A DNA stretch of 64,000 nucleotides from Bradyrhizobium ivorense (GTDB lineage: Bacteria; Pseudomonadota; Alphaproteobacteria; Rhizobiales; Xanthobacteraceae), in assembly GCF_900696085.1 (NCBI RefSeq), contig NZ_CAADFC020000031.1, positions 19,092 through 83,091 of the forward strand, in the 5' to 3' direction. The position numbers were made by a program, and so were the translations under genes. Each line of letters opens with the position of its first letter. The first letter of the stretch is position 1. This document shows positions 61,314 to 64,000 of the stretch, piece by piece. A model generated the notes under the pieces. The model was given only the letters and a program-made list of their open reading frames with translations, had not been told where the DNA came from and searched no databases.

Positions 61314-62486
61314 ATGAGTGTTGCGTTGACAAGTGCTGCGTCCCCGACGTCGACCCATACCGACAAAGTGCGGGTGATGGTGGTTGACGACTCCGTCGTC
61401 ATCCGCGGCATGATCTCGCGCTGGATCGGCGCCGAGCCCGACATGGAGGTCGTGGCTTCGCTGCGCACCGGCCTGGATGCCGTCAACCAGCTCGAGCGGA
61501 TCAATCCCGACGTCGCGGTGCTCGATATCGAGATGCCCGACCTCGACGGCATCTCGGCGCTGCCGCAGCTGCTCGCCAAGAAGCGCGACCTCGTCATCAT
61601 CATGGCCTCCACGCTGACCCGCCGCAACGCGGAGATCAGCATCAAGGCGCTGTCGCTCGGCGCGTCCGATTACATTCCGAAGCCGGAGAGCACCCGCGAG
61701 GCGACTGCCGCCGAAACCTTCCGCCACGACCTGATCCAGAAGATCCGCCATCTCGGCCCGCGGGCGCGGCGCAGCCGGCCGCACACCGCGAGCCCGCCGC
61801 TCGCCCCGAGCCATGACCGGCCGCGTGCCGTCGTTACGGGCGCGGCGCCGGCAACGCCTGCGGCGCCAGTGCAACTGGCGCGCCGGCCGTTCGGCCTGCT
61901 GCCGCCAAAGGTGCTGCTGGTCGGTTCCTCGACCGGCGGTCCGCAAGCGCTGATGGCGCTGGTCGCCGAAATCGGATCGGTGATCGATCGCTTCCCGGTG
62001 CTGATCACCCAGCACATGCCGCCGACCTTCACCACCATTCTTGCCGAGCATCTGGCGCGCACCAGCAAGCGGCCGGCGCATGAGGCTGTTGACGGCGAGA
62101 CCATCAAGGCTGGCCAGATCTATCTCGCGCCGGGTGGTCGCCACATGCGCATCGCCCGCCACGGCATCGACGCCGTGATCGCGCTCGACGACGGGCCGCC
62201 GATCAACTTCTGCAAGCCCGCGGTCGATCCGATGTTCACCTCCGCGATCGACGTCTGGCAGGGCAGCATCATGTCGGTGATCCTGACCGGCATGGGCTCC
62301 GACGGCATGCGTGGCGGCAAGGACATCGTCGCCGCCGGCGGCAGCGTGATCGCGCAGGACGAGGCGACCAGCGTGGTGTGGGGCATGCCTGGTGCCGCGG
62401 CCAACGCCGGCATCTGCGCCGCCGTGCTGCCGCTCAACCAGATCGCACCGAAGCTTGTACGCGTGTTTTCGGGAGACCGTTCGTGA
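61314..62486 (+). CDS. cheB: Chemoreceptor methylesterase/deamidase CheB
   Basis: The N-terminal receiver has RVMVVDDSVVIRGMISRWI and Asp71 in VLDIEMPDLDG. A Pro/Ala/Arg linker leads to the esterase domain with the catalytic Ser in VGSSTGGPQALM, His in ITQHMPPTFT and Asp in TGMGSDGM. The 390 residues match the family. It removes methyl groups that CheR adds to receptors and is activated by CheA. Its stop overlaps the cheR start (GTGA). Confidence 0.95.
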   Translation: MSVALTSAASPTSTHTDKVRVMVVDDSVVIRGMISRWIGAEPDMEVVASLRTGLDAVNQLERINPDVAVLDIEMPDLDGISALPQLLAKKRDLVIIMASTLTRRNAEISIKALSLGASDYIPKPESTREATAAETFRHDLIQKIRHLGPRARRSRPHTASPPLAPSHDRPRAVVTGAAPATPAAPVQLARRPFGLLPPKVLLVGSSTGGPQALMALVAEIGSVIDRFPVLITQHMPPTFTTILAEHLARTSKRPAHEAVDGETIKAGQIYLAPGGRHMRIARHGIDAVIALDDGPPINFCKPAVDPMFTSAIDVWQGSIMSVILTGMGSDGMRGGKDIVAAGGSVIAQDEATSVVWGMPGAAANAGICAAVLPLNQIAPKLVRVFSGDRS

Positions 62487-63349
62487 CGCCGCTGGACTAT
62501 GAGTATCTGCGTAAGCTGCTGAAAGAGCGTTCCGGCCTCGATCTCTCGGCCGACAAGCAATATTTGGTTGAGAGCCGCCTGGTGCCGCTGGCGCGCCGGT
62601 CGAACCTCGCCGGCATTCCCGAACTGGTGCAGAAGATGAAGGGCGGCGCCGAACCGCTGACGTCGGAGGTGGTCGAGGCGATGACCACCAACGAGACCTT
62701 CTTCTTCCGCGACAAGATTCCGTTCGACCACCTCAAGGAGTTGCTGCCGGGCCTCGCCCAGGCGCGTGCCGCGCGCCGCAGCCTGCGGATCTGGTGCGCG
62801 GCCTCGTCGACCGGGCAGGAGCCCTATTCGATCGCGATGCTGCTGAAGGAGATGACCGCGCTGTTCACCGGATGGCGCATCGAGATCGTCGCCACCGACC
62901 TGTCACAGGCGGTGCTGGAGAAGTCCAGGGCCGGCCTGTTCAGCCAGTTCGAGGTGCAGCGCGGCCTGCCGATCCAGATGCTGGTGAAGTATTTTGTGCA
63001 GAAGGGCGAGCTCTGGCAGCTCAATGCTGACATCCGCGGCATGGTGCAGCACCGCCAGCTCAATCTGCTGCAGGACCTCTCGCATCTCGGCACCTTCGAC
63101 GTGATCTTCTGCCGCAACGTGCTGATCTATTTCGACCAGGACACCAAGGCCGGCATCTTCGCCAAGATCGCGCGCATGCTCGAACCCGACGGCGTGCTGG
63201 CGCTGGGCGCGGCGGAGTCGGTGGTGGGCATCACCAACGTGTTCAGGCCTTATCCGGACCGGCGCGGCCTCTATCAGCCGAGCAGCGCCGTCGCCCGCGC
63301 CGGCGCCGCGCCGCACGTGCTGAAGGCGGTGGCCTCGGCCGCGCGGTGA
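62483..63349 (+). CDS. cheR: Chemoreceptor methyltransferase CheR
   Basis: The N-terminal helical domain (LDYEYLRKLLKERSGLDLSA) and the SAM-binding domain (RIWCAASSTGQEPYSIAMLL, EIVATDLSQAVLEKSRAGLF, FDVIFCRNVLIYFD) are complete. It methylates glutamates on chemoreceptors. I take GTG 62483, which overlaps the cheB stop by 4 bp and gives a start directly at the first conserved helix. It is the last gene of the operon. Confidence 0.94.
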   Translation: MTPLDYEYLRKLLKERSGLDLSADKQYLVESRLVPLARRSNLAGIPELVQKMKGGAEPLTSEVVEAMTTNETFFFRDKIPFDHLKELLPGLAQARAARRSLRIWCAASSTGQEPYSIAMLLKEMTALFTGWRIEIVATDLSQAVLEKSRAGLFSQFEVQRGLPIQMLVKYFVQKGELWQLNADIRGMVQHRQLNLLQDLSHLGTFDVIFCRNVLIYFDQDTKAGIFAKIARMLEPDGVLALGAAESVVGITNVFRPYPDRRGLYQPSSAVARAGAAPHVLKAVASAAR

Positions 63350-63370
63350 GTCACTCGAGTTCTCTCCACG

Positions 63371-63454
63371 TCATTGCGAGCGAAGCGAAGCAATCCATCT
63401 CACCGCATATGCGGAGCGATGGATTGCTTCGTCGCTTCGCGCCTCGCAATGACG
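63371..63454. repeat. Long palindromic intergenic repeat after cheR
   Basis: GTCATTGCGAGCGAAGCGAA and GCAATCCATC on the left are mirrored by GATGGATTGC, TTCG..GCTTCGCGCCTC and GCAATGAC on the right, giving an imperfect hairpin of about 84 bp. Elements of this sequence are abundant in Bradyrhizobium and Rhodopseudomonas intergenic regions. Placed 21 bp behind cheR it may act as a terminator or RNA stabiliser. Confidence 0.85.
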
Positions 63455-63584
63455 GAGGATAGAATAGCGTACGACCTCTCCCCGTCACCCTGAGAGCTTG
63501 TGACCCTAACAGGGGTGACCGCGCCATTTGGCCCAGTAGAGCGATGGCGATCAGGGCGCAACCCTCAAGGTCGCTGGTGTTTGG

Positions 63585-64000
63585 TTATGCTGCTTGGGCC
63601 AGGAGCCTGTGTCCGGCGAGGACGTTGTTGGCGAGGGCGAACCAGCGCAGCACGGTGAGCACTTTTTCGCGACCCCGAACCGTGAACTGGCGCAGGCCCC
63701 AGTTGCGGAAGCGGGCGTTGATGCATTCGCCCGGCGCCCGGCGTTTGTAGACGCTCTTGCCGTGCAGGCTTTTCATCCGTCTGCGCCAGGCGGCCATGCC
63801 GGGGCCGTCCTCGGGGCGTGGTGCATAGGGATCGCTCCCATGCTTGCTGTTGGCCGGCGGGCCATAGACCTTGATCCCCTGGCTAGCAGCCCATTCGATG
63901 TCTTCGTGCTTGTTGAACCCGCCGTCGACAAGGTAACGCTTCGCGTGACCATAAAGGCCCGCAAGCCGTTCCTGCATTGGCCGCATCAGGCCGCGGTCCG
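63585..64000 (-). CDS. Transposase, C-terminal part (IS1182/IS5-type DDE), cut by the window edge
   Basis: The minus-strand frame enters from the right edge (DRGLMRPMQERLAGLYG). It shows the catalytic-core strand RYLVDGGFNKHEDIEWAASQ, then GIKVYGPPANSKHGSDPYAP, AAWRRRMKSLHGKSVYKRRA and PGECINARFRNWGLRQFTVR, up to a stop at 63585. The KSVYKRRAPGE segment carries the final Glu of the DDE triad. No lesion is visible in this 138-codon part. A small inverted pair (GTCACCC at 63484, GGGTGAC at 63513) lies between it and the che operon and may be near the element's end. Confidence 0.85.
   Translation of the reverse strand, partial: DRGLMRPMQERLAGLYGHAKRYLVDGGFNKHEDIEWAASQGIKVYGPPANSKHGSDPYAPRPEDGPGMAAWRRRMKSLHGKSVYKRRAPGECINARFRNWGLRQFTVRGREKVLTVLRWFALANNVLAGHRLLAQAA

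Noticed and set aside
60900..62162. A 420-codon minus-strand frame opposite cheY and cheB
   Set aside because: It has antisense composition and no motif, while both plus-strand genes are complete.

Overview
The window looks like a chromosome segment of a Bradyrhizobium-type alphaproteobacterium (Rhizobiales). The evidence is high GC, an EipA (DUF1134) gene, a ChpT-type phosphotransferase beside a single che operon, an HWE-family histidine kinase, many class III cyclase/TPR proteins, and the palindromic intergenic repeats typical of these genomes. There are two halves: a long accessory stretch full of insertion-sequence and gene debris (about 1-52.7 kb), and a compact, orderly core block (about 52.75-63.4 kb) that begins at a tRNA-Val gene.

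Accessory part. Bases 1-1659 are most of an IS66-family element (tnpA, tnpB, start of tnpC) that has landed inside a tyrosine-recombinase gene. An M48 peptidase follows. Next is an unusual three-gene locus at 3.9-7.0 kb: a Gln/Gly-rich low-complexity protein with three copies of a short helical motif, a small protein carrying a fourth copy, and a subtilisin-like protease. Bases 7.4-14.5 kb hold a TolB/TPR regulator transcribed away from an RTX protein and its type I secretion ATPase and membrane-fusion protein. A second truncated copy of the same recombinase, fused end to end with a truncated ABC-transporter binding protein, closes this stretch at 14.6-15.2 kb. Two cyclase-TolB-TPR proteins (15.4-19.3 kb) come next. 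Then comes a small-molecule redox/hydrolase group (20.2-27.2 kb: MBL hydrolase, alpha/beta hydrolase, SDR, polysaccharide-deacetylase-like protein, Old Yellow Enzyme) bounded by two divergent LysR regulators. From 27.2 to 33.3 kb there is decay: a tRNA 3-prime fragment, a hydrolase fragment, several small genes and a second IS66 element whose tnpC is frameshifted. From 33.6 to 52.4 kb lie a berberine-bridge-type oxidase, two very large cyclase-ATPase-TPR proteins, an HxlR regulator with two matching palindromic operators, a DUF1254 pseudogene, an HWE kinase, a cupin, another winged-helix/TolB/TPR regulator and several small genes.

Core part. tRNA-Val(CAC) is followed by a membrane-anchored coiled-coil protein, eipA, a YHS-domain protein, cysQ, chpT and the operon cheA-cheW-cheY-cheB-cheR. 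The che genes would form one complete chemosensory pathway: CheA with HPt, kinase, two CheW-like domains and a receiver; the CheW adaptor; the CheY output; and the CheB/CheR adaptation pair. Chemoreceptors are not in the window. A transposase of IS1182/IS5 type runs off the right end.

The best candidates for something not yet described are the low-complexity/helical-motif/subtilase locus at 3879-7026 and the set of six sensor-like proteins that swap a winged helix or a class III cyclase onto shared TolB-TPR or ATPase-TPR scaffolds.
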